Below are positions 1 to 11,530 of a stretch of DNA of 64,000 nucleotides, piece by piece (the stretch's first letter is position 1; every line of letters starts with the position of its first letter). The stretch is from Curvularia sp. ZM96 (Eukaryota > Ascomycota > Dothideomycetes > Pleosporales > Pleosporaceae), in NCBI GenBank assembly GCA_022457065.1, contig JAJGBQ010000003.1:3224001-3288000 (forward strand). The letters run 5' to 3'. The notes beneath the pieces were generated by a model. The model ran no database searches. It saw nothing but the letters and a program-made list of their open reading frames with translations, and was not told the DNA's origin. Made by a program: the position numbers and the translations under genes.

Positions 1-1212
1 GTGCTTGTGCTTTTAGCAGAAGTCTCCGCCGGGTTAGCAGCTCCCTTTGCTGGAGTTGTACCGTTGGTCGCTCCCGTCGCCTGTGCAGGCGCGTTGGTCC
101 AAGGAATAGGCGTCACTGCGGGCAAAGCAGACTTTCCTGCCGGGAACACAGTCTTGACTGGCTTTGAAGAGGCGGATGGTGCTGAAGATGCCTCTTTTAC
201 TCCCGCGCCTGCTTCGGATCCTGTTGCTTGAGATGCTGGACCGGATGATGTAGTTGCGTTCCATTTTCCGGCCTCCATGAGCTTTGTCGACGATGTCTCG
301 CTACTGCCTCTTGCGCCAGGAGTCGAAACTGCCTCCACGAGCGCGGAGCTGGTGCTGTTCTTCTGCTGGCCACCGGCTTGACCTTGTGGTGGCACTGGAG
401 GAGGTGATGGCAGTTGACCTGATGGTGCTGGAGGTGGTGGTGGTAGTTGGCCTGCTGGTGGTGGTGGAGGTGGTGGCAATTGAGCTTCTGGCTTCGGTAG
501 TTGACCTGATGGAATTGGAGGCGGTGGTGGCAGTTGTCCTGCGGGTGGCTGTTGTCCTTGTCCGCCAGATGCCAGCAGATTCGCAAGGTCCCCAGCAGGA
601 TCTTGGACCCTGGTGTCGTTGGATTCACTCTTCGGCGCAGCCTGGTTCGCAAGCGCACCTGCGATGTCATTCGGGTTGATGTCACTTCCTGGGACTTGAC
701 CACTGCTCGGTACTGTTCCTCCTGCAGCACCCTGACCTTGTGTCTGTGGTACACTCTGGTTTGCCGATCCGCCTTGCTTCTGACCGCCCAATCCTTTGAT
801 AATATCGTCAATACTGGCCGCGCTTCCACCAGCAACTATATTAGCGAGATCTCCGCCAACATCGCTGCTACCAGTGCGTCCGTTGCTGCCACCTTGACCC
901 TGACCTTGCGCAAGGCCGTTTAGTAAAGCGTTCGCATCGAGACCAGTTTGCGCGGATCTGGCGACGATGTTGGCGTTGTCCAAGGGGTTGGCCTGCTCGA
1001 CAATGTTGTCTCCAGACCGATCTGCTCCAGAGACGAGGTCCTCGATTCGTCTGCCGGCGACATTGGTTCGTACATGAGTGTTGTGAAGATCAAAGGCTGC
1101 GTGGGTGAGAGACTTTATGTACTTAGCATGAGCAGGTTGTGTATCTATGGGTCGTACATACTGCGCTGATTAGCAGCAAGGCGGACGCCAGGGACGATCC
1201 GGTCCTTTTCAT
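1..1212 (-). CDS. Secreted Gly/Gln- and Pro-rich low-complexity protein (3' part cut by the window edge)
   Basis: I do not recognise the family. Exon 1 is 1212..1162 and exon 2 runs from 1112 off the left edge, so about 387 residues are visible. Exon 1 encodes 17 residues, MKRTGSSLASALLLISA, a good secretion signal. The 49-nt intron (1161..1113) has a GTATGT donor, a GCTAAG branch-like site and an AAAG acceptor, and it sits at the expected signal cleavage region. After a short ordered part (about residues 18-75) comes a Gly/Gln/Asn/Ser-rich stretch with recurring 'DLAN[IL][VL]A' and 'GQGQGG' phrases. A proline-rich block follows at about 420-540 with four repeats of the type [PS]-x-GQLP-(P)n, then a Ser/Thr/Ala/Gly/Pro-rich tail that looks like an O-glycosylated linker. 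A cell-surface or wall protein is an inference. The alternative acceptor at AAG|TAC would add three residues. Confidence 0.6.
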
Positions 1213-2303
1213 GGCTAATGTCTAGTGAATTCGTGACGGCGATACGTTCAGCTGTCGTTACAAGTGTACAATCATTAACAAAAACATCAACAGCCCGGCT
1301 GGAGGAGAATCGAAGAGTATGTCCCAGACATGCAGACTCGCTCAAAAGCTGCACAGCAGACCGATCGAGGGGGTTAAGAACAGAGCCGGACAAACAGAAA
1401 CGTGGAGACACACAGCGGAAACAGCGTGTGGAGTCGTGAACGGGCATAAGCTTCCGGAGAGTGTGAGGAGCGTGCCCAAACCTTTCAAAAGGCGAAGACT
1501 GAGGTTGAAATCATGCTACTTAACAGTCCCGACAGACCTATCCACTTATCTTGTTTCTAGACGCAGTGCCGGGTTTCGAGCGTTTGCAGTTGCCAATACG
1601 GTGACTGACTACGTCTCAAGGTTCGGGGACAAGCAAGTCCTCGTAATGGGAGGACTGGCGCCCCAGCGCTGGTGCCGCCCCGGTATCGAACAACCTTGCG
1701 CAATAAAGCTTGATGCAGGAATTGCCGGTTCACGATAGATGATCGACAGGGCCTCGAGCAACGGTTGTGGTGATGGCCAAGCTTCACGTTGGTCTGGCCA
1801 GCCGCTGTGGTGCTAACGTCTGACGCACTCCGTGCCTGAGACGCCATGTCTTCACACGCACCGAGTTTCAGTCGAGCTTATACACACGACCTTTTCATCC
1901 CGCTTATGCAAGCCGTAGAGCCAATCTTCCGATGCCGATTTAATTCCGCTTGTTGAAGTCATGCGCCTCGTGTACTACGTGGTCTCGTCCGGACGCGAGG
2001 CGCAGCGATGCAAGCTGGCATTGTGTCGATTTTTTTGCGGAGGATGTGCACCGGGCTGGTGATCGCGGGAGAGAGTCGTGGGCTGCAATCGTGGCTTGGC
2101 CTCGATCGCGTGCGTCATAAGCTGCTCCCTGGTCAACCTTCTTGAGCGCAAGCAGTACTACATTCGCCCAAATGTCGCCGTTTCTGCAAATGTCGCCGTA
2201 AACAGCGAGTGCGAGACCAGACGGTTATGCAATATATGTAGAGGGACGCCTGCTCTTCCCAAGAGCGTAAGTGTACAGACGTTGTTCTCTTACAACAGCA
2301 GCC
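1213..2303. other. Intergenic region between divergent genes
   Basis: This 1.1 kb lies between the start codons of the leftmost secreted-protein gene and the DUF1295 gene, so it should carry both promoters. Open frames here (for example 1319-1738 plus) have biased, non-protein-like composition and no splice logic. No RNA gene or repeat was seen. Confidence 0.6.
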
Positions 2304-3412
2304 ATGGCAGCTGTTCACGTGCTCGACAACTACTATCTCGCCATTACCTTCCTCATCACAGTCGCATACCAGCTGTTCTTCTTCTCCATCGCATTTTCGC
2401 TCAAATTCGATAAGCTTACCGATTTCGCTGGCGGCACCAACTTCGTCCTCCTCGCCATCCTCACTCTCTCATTCAGCGAAAACAGGAGTGATGCACGCAA
2501 CATTGTCGTATCGCTATTCATCATACTATGGGCGGCAAGACTGAGTGGCTTCCTGCTCTTCCGCATCCTGAAGACAGGCAAAGATGACCGCTTTGACGAT
2601 AAGCGAGACAAGTTCTGGTCCTTCCTTGGATTCTGGGTGTTGTGAGTAGATTTGTGTCGGCTCTATTCAGAACGCATTTCTGACGAAAAGTAGTCAAATG
2701 TTCTGGGTCTGGACTGTTTCCCTGCCCGTGACACTTCTGAACTCGCCAAATGTTACAAAATTCAACCAGCCCAGCTTTGGAACTGGCTGCGATATTGCGG
2801 GAATTATCCTCTGGAGCATCGGCTTCATCATGGAGACCGTGTCGGACGCCCAAAAGTACCGTTTCCGAACTGCTCACGGTAGTGATGGCGCAATCTGTGA
2901 TGTTGGATTCTTTGCGTGGACCAGGCACCCAAATTATTTTGGAGAAATCATCATCCAATTCGGTGGGTTCCTACGATAGGTGTGTTTTTGGCAGAGGCTA
3001 ATCATTTCCAGGCATCTTCACTATTGCTGTGTCACCTGCGGCATACAACTACGTCTCTGGAGGCGCATACCAGGCTCTCTACGCATCGATTCTCGGGCCT
3101 GTCTTCCTCACCGTGCTTCTCATGTTCGTGTCAGGTCTGACGCTGCAAGAACGTCCAGCCGCCAAGAAGAGATATGAGAAAGGCAGCCATTGGCCTGAGT
3201 ATGAAAGGTACCTCCAACGGACCAGCATCCTCATTCCTTTCCCACCAGCATTGTACGCAAGAATGCCAGTGTTCTTGAAGCGCACTCTCTTCCTGGAATT
3301 CCCAATCTACGTATTTGATCCTGCGAAGCATGCGGACGAGAGCAAGGTGAAAGCCAGGGCTGCAGAGGAGGGCCAGAGCAGGCACAGCGAGGAGCAAAAC
3401 CTTACATCTTAG
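2304..3412 (+). CDS. DUF1295 / steroid 5-alpha-reductase C-terminal-like membrane protein
   Basis: The model has three exons, 2304..2641, 2694..2962 and 3012..3412, giving 335 residues. Introns of 52 and 50 nt have GTGAGT and GTGGGT donors and TAG/CAG acceptors, and joining them gives continuous family-like sequence (FWVFQMFWVWTVSLP across junction 1, IIIQFGIFTIAVSPAAYNY across junction 2). Hydrophobic segments alternate through most of the protein. The diagnostic family motif is WTRHPNYFGE near residue 190, the cofactor-side motif shared by the DUF1295 and steroid-reductase/ICMT-like superfamily. The start codon is in a good context (GCAGCCATGG). The C-terminus is a charged tail. Members are predicted NAD(P)H-dependent integral membrane oxidoreductases of the ER or other membranes; the substrate cannot be told from the sequence. 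Confidence 0.88.
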
Positions 3413-4506
3413 GTTGTATAGCGTCGAGCCCGTTCTAGCATCTTACGATACCCCATGCACTCATGTTCTTGTTTCTCATCAGTTTTATCTACATCCTAGG
3501 CCTTTGTATCGCATTGTAAAAGCTTAATGATAATTACATATCAGTTTCTAAACAACCTCTGCGCCAAGTCGAGACATGTTCGCGAAGATGGCACACTGGC
3601 ACACTGGCACACTGGCACATTCAAAACATACGACGATGACAGGTGTGTTTGAAACGGGTATGTGGAGAGCACAAGTTCTAGGAGGATGCGACGCCACGAT
3701 GTTACACGTCTCTATAGCGTTCCAAGTCACGGGCGTATGACTACTCGTAGATAGCACACACAACTTGTGTTCTGAAAGATCCACCGGCCCGCAATACTGA
3801 AGCTAGCATTGATATTGTTCTCACGTGATATTACCAACTTGGAACTCTTGGTTCCTGCATTGTTGATCACATCAGAGTGCCTGCGTCAGGATCACCGACG
3901 ACGTCAGCACTGGCGAAACGTCAGCGGACCTCGTGCTTTGCAAATTTGACCAAACGTTGTAGCCAAATCTGCACATCAGCCACCATCTTTTTCCGGAGTG
4001 TCGCGTAAGGTACAGCCACCAGCTGCGAACAGTGGGATGTAGCCCGCTTAGTCACATGGTGGGCGAATCAATTCACTCCGACTTATCGCGCGGGCGATCG
4101 CATATCACCTCACGCCATCGCATAAACCACATACGCGGTACAATGAGAGCACTCCATCCACACACAACCCGTACCTCGCTCTTGCGACTTTGCTTGGCGT
4201 AGCAAACTTGGTCGAACGACTTGCAGCCGTAGACACGCCGACGCCTGTTTTCCATGCCGAAGCTTATTGCATCCCGCGCCGCCAATGGGTTGGAGTGTCT
4301 TGGGATGAAATTGCGTCATTGCGTCACTTGAAGGTTGCCTCGTTTGCGGGACTGGAGGAATCACTATAAGGGCTTTTTGCTCGCGTTTTGCCTGGCCATT
4401 TGCATACTCCAACTTACTTCGCAATCTTGACACCGGCTCGTTACGATCTCGAACACATAGATTCTGAATCCCAGACAACGTCGAACCAACAACAAGAAGC
4501 GAAAAT
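3413..4506. other. Intergenic region with a short tandem repeat
   Basis: This 1.1 kb spacer separates the DUF1295 gene from the GRGGAGN-repeat gene. At about 3593-3620 there are three and a half copies of the 8-bp unit CACACTGG. No coding potential or RNA gene was seen. The last 200 bp should be the promoter of the downstream gene. Confidence 0.55.
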
Positions 4507-5044
4507 ATGACTACCACACCGATTCATTCCACTGGACGTGGAGGTTAGACGCATCCTTCCAGCAAGCATATTGCACAATTTGCAAGAGCAGAAGTTAACT
4601 GTCAATGCAGGCGCGGGCAACATTGGTCCTGATGACACTGTTTATACCGACGGAGGCCTTGTCCGCGAAGGCGTTCAGGGTGAATCCACTGAACCTGAAT
4701 TCTCAACTGGCCGTGGTGGAGCAGGTAACATTGGCAAGTCGCCTCGTGTTGGGCCGCAGTCTGATGAAGGTCGCCCCGTCGACATGGTACCTGAGATCAA
4801 CCAGCGTACCCCGCAAGAGGAATTCCACACTGGAGTATGCAGGTCCCCGACACATTGCCACAGAATAACGCTGACCCAAACATAGCGAGGTGGTGCCGGC
4901 AACGTTTATAAGGAAAAGCATGGCGGTCATTCGCAGTCTCCGGACCGTCAGGGCTTCGGCGACAAGCTAAAGCACGCGCTCCATCTCGACAAGAAGAAGG
5001 AGCATGAACACTCTCCTCTGGCGCATAATGAGACTGCTAATTAG
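4507..5044 (+). CDS. GRGGAGN-repeat protein (DUF3602 / PAR32-like)
   Basis: Three exons, 4507..4543, 4611..4834 and 4886..5044, encode a 139-residue hydrophilic protein. Splicing restores three copies of the signature repeat: STGRGGAGNIG near residue 9, STGRGGAGNIG in the middle and HTGRGGAGNVY in the last third. This is the hallmark of the DUF3602 family, which includes yeast Par32, a phosphoprotein acting in TORC1-linked ammonium-transporter control. The last third is basic and charged (DKLKHALHLDKKKEHEH). Intron 1 (67 nt) splits the first repeat in phase 1 after GRG, and intron 2 (51 nt) splits the third in phase 0 before RGG. The first coding exon is only 37 nt, so ORF scans miss the start. 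The TOR link here is inference from the family. Confidence 0.82.
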
Positions 5045-5412
5045 TTGTGATACCCGGGTCGTGCGACCCTCGTGGAGGATAAGTAGTGGAGTGAGCGTTT
5101 TGGGCATCCATGATACCTCAGGCCGTGGTCTCGTTGTATGAGCCGGCTGTTTATTTTCTCGAGTAAACCCCCTAGGACTAATTCAATGAATCCGCTCTTT
5201 TGAATGCATTCAAAGAACACATGGCCCTGACTGTGACGAAGCTTCGCACCAAGCGGTCGAATAGTGGGGGTTGAGGACCAACAGCCCGGACCACGTGGGG
5301 TAGCTTTCGCGCTCGCCCAACGCGTCATTTGGGCTTTTGGGGCATCACTAAAAAAATCCCACCAAGGCGACTTGAGGACATACACTTCTTCTACATACAA
5401 AAGCGCCCTAAA
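5045..5412. other. Intergenic spacer
   Basis: This 368-bp spacer lies between two genes on the same strand and should hold the 3' flank of the GRGGAGN gene and the promoter of the dehydratase gene. A minus-strand open frame of 316 codons (5041-5991) overlaps it but is antisense to the dehydratase. Nothing else was seen. Confidence 0.5.
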
Positions 5413-6265
5413 ATGACTTCCCACGAGCAAGATCCTGAGGCCCTCGTGCACTCTGATGATCCAAACCACCCGGCAAACCACATTTGCACGCTCTGCGCAA
5501 AGTTCTACAACTTGGGCTGGGTACGAGGAAAACTCCCACTCTCCCAGCCAATTCAGGAATGCAGGTGAAGAGAGGCTGTTTGAGTGATGGCTAACGTGGG
5601 CATTGCGCCAGGTGACAGGCACCGGTGGAGGAACGAGCATTCGCCATGAAGACAAGATATACATTGCGCCGAGTGGGGTGCAGAAGGAGCTCATGAAGCC
5701 TACGGACATGTTTGTTATGGATTTCAACAGCAAGGAGTACCTGAGGAGACCGCAGGTATGAATCACGGAAGAAGCTCTGTTTCTACAACAGTGCAGCATA
5801 GCTGACTTCCTGTGCCAGGTCCTCAAGCCCTCGGCCTGCACCCCGCTCTTCATGGCGGCTTTCGAACGCGGCGCCGGATGCTGCATCCATACGCATTCGC
5901 AATGGGCCGTACTCGTAACACTCCTCGTCGAGCGCGACTTCGGCAAAGACGCCTGTTTCGAAATTGAAGAAATTGAGCAGATCAAGGGCATACCAAAGGG
6001 ACGGGGGAAGCAAGGAAACCTAGGTTACTACGACCGTCTACGCATCCCCATTATCGAGAATACAGCCCACGAGGAGGATTTGCGCGAGAGCCTGGAAGAG
6101 GCCATGGAGAAGTATCCAGACTCGTATGCTATTCTGGTTAGGAGACATGGGATTTATGTCTGGGGCGACAATGTCCACAAGGCGAAAACACAGTGTGAGA
6201 GTATTGATTATATCTTGCAGTTGGCGGTGGAGATGCACAAGTTGGGGCTACCGTGGACAAAGTAG
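5413..6265 (+). CDS. MDE1: Methylthioribulose-1-phosphate dehydratase
   Basis: The exons are 5413..5520, 5612..5755 and 5819..6265, giving 232 residues, the usual size for fungal Mde1/MtnB. The protein is a class II aldolase/adducin-fold enzyme that dehydrates 5-methylthioribulose-1-phosphate in the methionine salvage pathway in the cytosol. Visible landmarks are the phosphate-binding [13 protein letters not shown] segment rebuilt across junction 1, the metal-site CCIHTHSQW (His-x-His), the downstream [13 protein letters not shown] segment and the RRHGIYVWG motif near the C-terminus that supplies the third metal histidine. Intron 1 (91 nt) contains a GCTAAC branch site. The start has a good context (AAAATGA) and matches the family N-terminus, although an in-frame ATG-like extension upstream exists. 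Confidence 0.93.
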
Positions 6266-6924
6266 ACAGAGACGTGGTTGTTTTGAGGCTTCTGGATGTT
6301 TGACAGGGAGTGCAGTACGGAACCTGGCTCGTGGGGACGGGAGAAGTTTCCGTGTGTTGTCTTGGAGTGGCTTAGGCGTCTCATGTCAAAGACTTATTTT
6401 TCTTTTTTCTCGAATCTGCGACTCTGCAACGCTCTTTTTGGTGTCGTCTTGCTTATGTCCAAGATGGTGACTGGTCACGATACCATGCTTTATCCAGTGG
6501 TTGTATAGACATGTGGAGGAACGGTCCGCAGGCTGAAGTGGTTAGGGCGAGGACTAGCAGGGGTCCAAGTGCGGGACAGCAGCCGCGGACGTCCGCCCAC
6601 GCGCGACTGGCTCCCCAGCTCCATCTGTCCATTAACTGTTGGCGCTATCTGGCCTCGCATCTGTAATCCTTCTATTGTTGTACATACTGCCGTATTTCAG
6701 TTGCCGCTCAGATTGTTGCCTGAACCTCAACTTTGGACTCCGCGTTCCACCAGACCTTCCGCCATCACGGCGCATCGACCTGCGCTGCGTTTCAGATCCG
6801 TCAGCGTCATCGGGGGCCCGGTGCCTGTTTGAGGCTGTGAATTGTACGAGTAGCCAGTTGTTCTTCAACATTCGCGCCTCCTCTCCACATCCACACACGC
6901 GTTTTACCGTCGCCTCTATGCACA
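6266..6924. other. Intergenic spacer, VPS10 promoter side
   Basis: This 659-bp spacer separates the dehydratase from VPS10. The last 100 bp is C-rich (CCTCTCCACATCCACACACG), typical of a fungal leader. I see no gene or repeat. Confidence 0.5.
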
Positions 6925-9900
6925 ATGAAATACATTAAGGGCCTTCTGCTGCCCGCCCTGCTGGCATTAGCCCCCACGATCGCCGCCAAAGACAAGCCGT
7001 TCGTCGAGCCAACACCGTTCAAGAATGAGCTCGTCAATCTCATGTACTTTGATGACTCTGGAGTCGCCTTGGTACAGGAACTCGATACAGGCAACATATG
7101 GCGGTCGCACGATGCCGGCAAGGGCTGGAAACAAATAAAAGACCTCCAAGGACTAGGCATAATCAAGAGTCCGTTTGATAACAAGGTGGCGTTGGTGCTG
7201 AGCGAGAAGAAGCACTGGATCACCTATGATCAGGGAGAGACATGGGATAGCTTCGAGACAGAGCTCCCGCCTTCGCCAGGAGGACCGGTGGGCTGGCACG
7301 CGCATGATAACAAGAAGATCCTCATCAACGAGATTGAGAATTGCTTCACTGCGCCATGTCTTGGAAGAGTACGTGTTCCTCCCAGGCTGCTGCATGTTGC
7401 GTGGCTAACTTCCGGCAGACATACTACACCACGGATGGCTTCAAGACGGAGCCCAAGACACTGATCAAGGACCGCCGAATGTGTCAATGGGCCAAATCTT
7501 CCGAGAGATTCCTCGAAGGCATCGATAAGCATAACGATCGCATACTGTGTATCACAAGGGGAAAATACTCGGACAGGTCCAAAGACTTCAGGCTTATGGT
7601 ATCTGATGAGTAGGTGGCGACTGGCTGAAGATGATAGCAACAGCTAACAGGACACAGCTACTTCAAGAACGCGGAAGAGGCCACCATGTCGTCTGGGCGC
7701 ACAGTACAGGGCATGGCCAACATGGCCGTCGCCAAGGGCTACATCGTTGCCGCTGCAAAGGCCGACCATTCGAGCGAACTCGCCCTCTACGTCACCCAAG
7801 ACACCGACTCGTGGCATCATGCCCAATTCGGCGATCACAAGATCGAAGAAGACGCATACACAATTCTCGAATCTACAAACTACAGCATTCAAGTCGATGT
7901 CATGACATCCAAGTACGTGGCGATGGGCAACCTGTACACCAGCAACTCCAACGGAACCTACTTTACCAAGAATGTCGAGCACACCAACCGCAACGATAAC
8001 GGCTACGTCGATTTTGAGAAGATTGCCAACATACAGGGTGTGGTGCTGGTGAACACGGTTGATAACTACAAGGAGGTCGAAAGGGGCCAAGGCAAGAAGC
8101 TCAAGTCGCGCATCAGTTTTGATGACGGCAGAACGTTTGAGAAGCTCACTGTCAAGGGCAAAAACGAGGAGCTCCACCTGCATTCCGTTACTAACCTGCA
8201 CAACAGCGGACGTGTCTTTTCGAGTCCGGCGCCAGGAATCGTCATGGGCGTTGGAAATACGGGCGAATACCTGGGCAAGTACAGCGACGGCGACCTGTAT
8301 GTTTCCGATGATGCAGGTCTCACGTGGGAATTGGCGCTCGAGGAAGCGCACAAGTACGAATTTGGTGACCAAGGCTCGGTTCTGGTTGCAGTCTTTGATG
8401 AAGGCGACACCGACGAGATCAGATACTCATTCAAGCACGGACGAAAGGATACCTGGAAAACGATCAAATTAGACTACAAGATCCGAGCACGCGAATTGAC
8501 GACACTGCCCGACTCGACGAGCTTGAAGTTTATGCTGTACGCATCAAAGAAGAAAGACGGTGGTGGTCGCGAGCACGTCATCCTCCACCTTGATTTCAGC
8601 GACATGCTCAAGAAGTGTGGGGACAGCGATTTTGATCCTGAATGGTCTGTACGAAAAGACGCAGATGGAGACCCAAGCTGTGTCATGGGCCACAAGCAGC
8701 TGTTCCGAAGGCGAAAGTGGGATGCCGAGTGCTTCGTTGGCGAAGTTTTCAAAGACCCGGTCCCGACTTTCAAGCCTTGCGACTGCGACAAGTTCAGGGA
8801 CTACGAGTGCGACTTTGGCTTTTCCCCGGTTGGAGAAGGAAAAGACAAGAAATGTGAGCCTGACGATTCCTTCACCTTGCCAAAGGGCGCTTGCGAAGGA
8901 GATGCCAAGACGTACAAGGGCAGCTCTGGTTGGCGAAAGATTCCTGGAAATCAGTGCAAAGGCGAAACAGAGAGGGACAAGGAGGTGGAGCGCGAATGCA
9001 AAGATGCCGAGAAGCGGCCGCCTCAGAGCAATGAGATCACGAAAGAGATCACCAAGTTCAAGGGTAGCGAATTTGTGGAGCAGTACTACCTCGAGCGCAA
9101 CACTCAAGGCGAAAACACTGGCAATGAACGAAGCAAAGACGAGACCGTCGTTATGCTTACCGACGAACGCACAGCCTGGATCACGCACGACCACGGAAAG
9201 AAATGGAAGAAGGCTATCGATGATGAAATTGTTCGGATCTATCCTCACCAGTATGAGAACAATAACGTCTACTTCTTGACCGCAGGCAAAAAGGTTTACT
9301 ACTCTGAAGATCGGGGACTCCACGACAGCATCCACTCGTTTAACGCGCCCGCTGTACCCAACAAGGAAATGCTACAGATTATGCAGTTCCATCCTAAACA
9401 GAAGGGTTGGATCATCTGGATGGGCGGCAAGAACTGCGAGAAGGCTGGTAACAAGGACTGCCATACGGTAGCCTACGTCTCTCAAAAGAATGGCGAGGAT
9501 GACAGCTGGGAGTCTCTTGTGCCGTACGTCAAGAAGTGCATGTTCGTCTGGCGCGAAGCTGGGCGTAGCGTCAAAGAGGAGCAAGTCTTTTGCGAACAGC
9601 ACACCAATGAGGAAATGAATGCCCCACTGGAGCTCATTTCCAGTGACGATTGGTTCAAGAAGAAGGACGTCAAGTTCAAGTCGGTTGTCGAGTTCGCAGC
9701 CATGTCGGAGTTCATCGTTGTTGCGACCAAAGCCGAGGATAAGAGCCTCCGTCTGGATGCCAGCCTGGACGCCAACACCTTCGCCGAGGCCAAGTTCCCT
9801 CCAAAGTTTTTTGATGTCCATCAGACTGCATACACGGTACTAGACAGCTCGACGCATGCAGTGTTTTTGCATGTGACTGTCAACCCAGCACGAGACCAGG

Positions 9901-11530
9901 AGTATGGCTCCATCATCAAGAGTAACAGCAACGGCACTTCTTACGTCATGAGTTTGAGTGGTGTCAACAGGAACACTGAAGGCTACGTCGACTTTGAGAA
10001 GATGCAGGGTCTTGAAGGTGTTGCTGTTGCCAACGTGGTTATCAACATTCCCGAAGTGGACAAGGGCAGCAAGAAGAAGAAACAGAGTCGTATCACGCAC
10101 AACGATGGCGCGGACTGGGAGCCTCTCCAAGCGCCTGCGAAAGATTCAGACGGCAAGCCGTACGACTGTGATGTTTCGGACAAGAACAAGTGTGCTCTGC
10201 ACATTCACGGTTACACTGAGCGCGCTGACCCTCGCGAGATGTACTCGTCTCCGACGGCAGTAGGATTGATGCTTGCAGTCGGCAACGTCGGGTCGGAGCT
10301 GACAACGTTTGGCGAGGCCAACACTTTCATGACCACTGACGCGGGTATCACATGGAAGGAGATCAAAAAGGGCACCTACGCTTGGGAGTTTGGCGACCAA
10401 GGCTCTGTCATTGTGATTGTTCGCCGAGGCGAAGACACCGACCATGTATACTACTCGCTTGACAGTGGCGAAAACTGGAACCTGTACAAGTTCTCGGACC
10501 ACAAGATCCGGATTGACGCCATCACGACTGTACCTAGCGATACGTCGCTCAACTTCCTTCTCTGGGGCAAGGACAGCAAGGAGCTTGTTGCCGTCAATCT
10601 GGACTTCTCGGGCCTGCCGGAGTTCAGCAAGGAATGCAAGTTGGACGAGCATGATCCTACCCGGGGCGACTACGATCTCTGGAGCCCACAGCACCCTCTC
10701 CAGCAAGATCAGCCCGAGTGTCTCTTTGGCCATGTAGCGCAGTACCACCGCAAGAAGCGAGGCGTCAAGTGCCGGAATGCACAGCGTATTGATCAGATGC
10801 ACGACATTGCACGCAACTGCTCTTGCACTCGGCGTGACTATGAATGGTAAGTTTGTCAATGCTGGACGGATCCATATGCAAGATGCTAATTTCATGTCAA
10901 AACAGTGCATACAACTACGAACGCGACGCCAGCGGCGACTGCGTACTGGTACCCGGCCTTGAGCTGCCGGACCCCTCTGCTGTGTGCAAGAACAAAGGCG
11001 TCAAGGAATACTGGGCCAACAGCCGATTCCGCAAGATCCCACTGTCAACATGTGAGGGCGGAACCGAGTTTGACAAGACTGGTGACGTACACCCTTGCCC
11101 TGGATTCGAAGAGGACTTCCAAAAGAACCACGGTATCGGAGGCTTCTCGCTCTTCCTCGCTATTGTGCTGCCCTTTGCGGCGGCTGGAGGAATTGGATAC
11201 TATGTCTGGCGCCACTGGGACGGCAAGTTTGGCCGGATCCGGCTGGGTGAAGGCGGTAGTGGCAGCGGCGTATTCGACAGCGACGCGCCGTGGGTCCGGT
11301 GGTCGATTGCCGCCGTCTCTGGGGTTGTGGCTGTTTTGGCCGCGCTGCCGCTGCTCGCAGGCAGTGTGTGGAGGTGGGCGGCTGGCCGAATGGGCGGCGG
11401 TGGTGGCTACGGCGGTTACGGCCGGACGTACACTTCGCGCAGCAGTTTTGCCAGAGGAAGAGGCGACTACGCGGTTGTGGATGCTGACGAGGGAGAGCTG
11501 CTGGGCGATGAGAGCGATGAGGATGTGTAG
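6925..11530 (+). CDS. VPS10: Vacuolar protein sorting receptor Vps10 (sortilin family)
   Basis: The exons are 6925..7368, 7419..7609, 7658..10846 and 10906..11530, giving 1482 residues, close to fungal Vps10 receptors. Vps10 cycles between late Golgi and endosome carrying vacuolar hydrolases. A signal peptide covers residues 1-21. Two VPS10 propeller/10CC modules follow, one ending near 11 clustered cysteines (SCVMGHKQLF, then CDCDKFRDYECDFG) and the second with CLFGHVAQYHRKKRG and CSCTRRDYEC. BNR/Asp-box phrases (SHDAGKGW, YDQGETWDS, SDDAGLTWE, TTDAGITWKE) are visible. A transmembrane helix lies at about 1353-1376. A second hydrophobic stretch at about 1407-1430 precedes a Gly/Arg-rich and acidic tail with DADEGELLGDE, which resembles an acidic dileucine sorting signal. 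The introns are 48-59 nt and sit within conserved sequence. Confidence 0.95.

Noticed and set aside
5041..5991. Minus-strand open frame of 316 codons
   Set aside because: Antisense across two exons and two introns of MDE1, no family-like segment.
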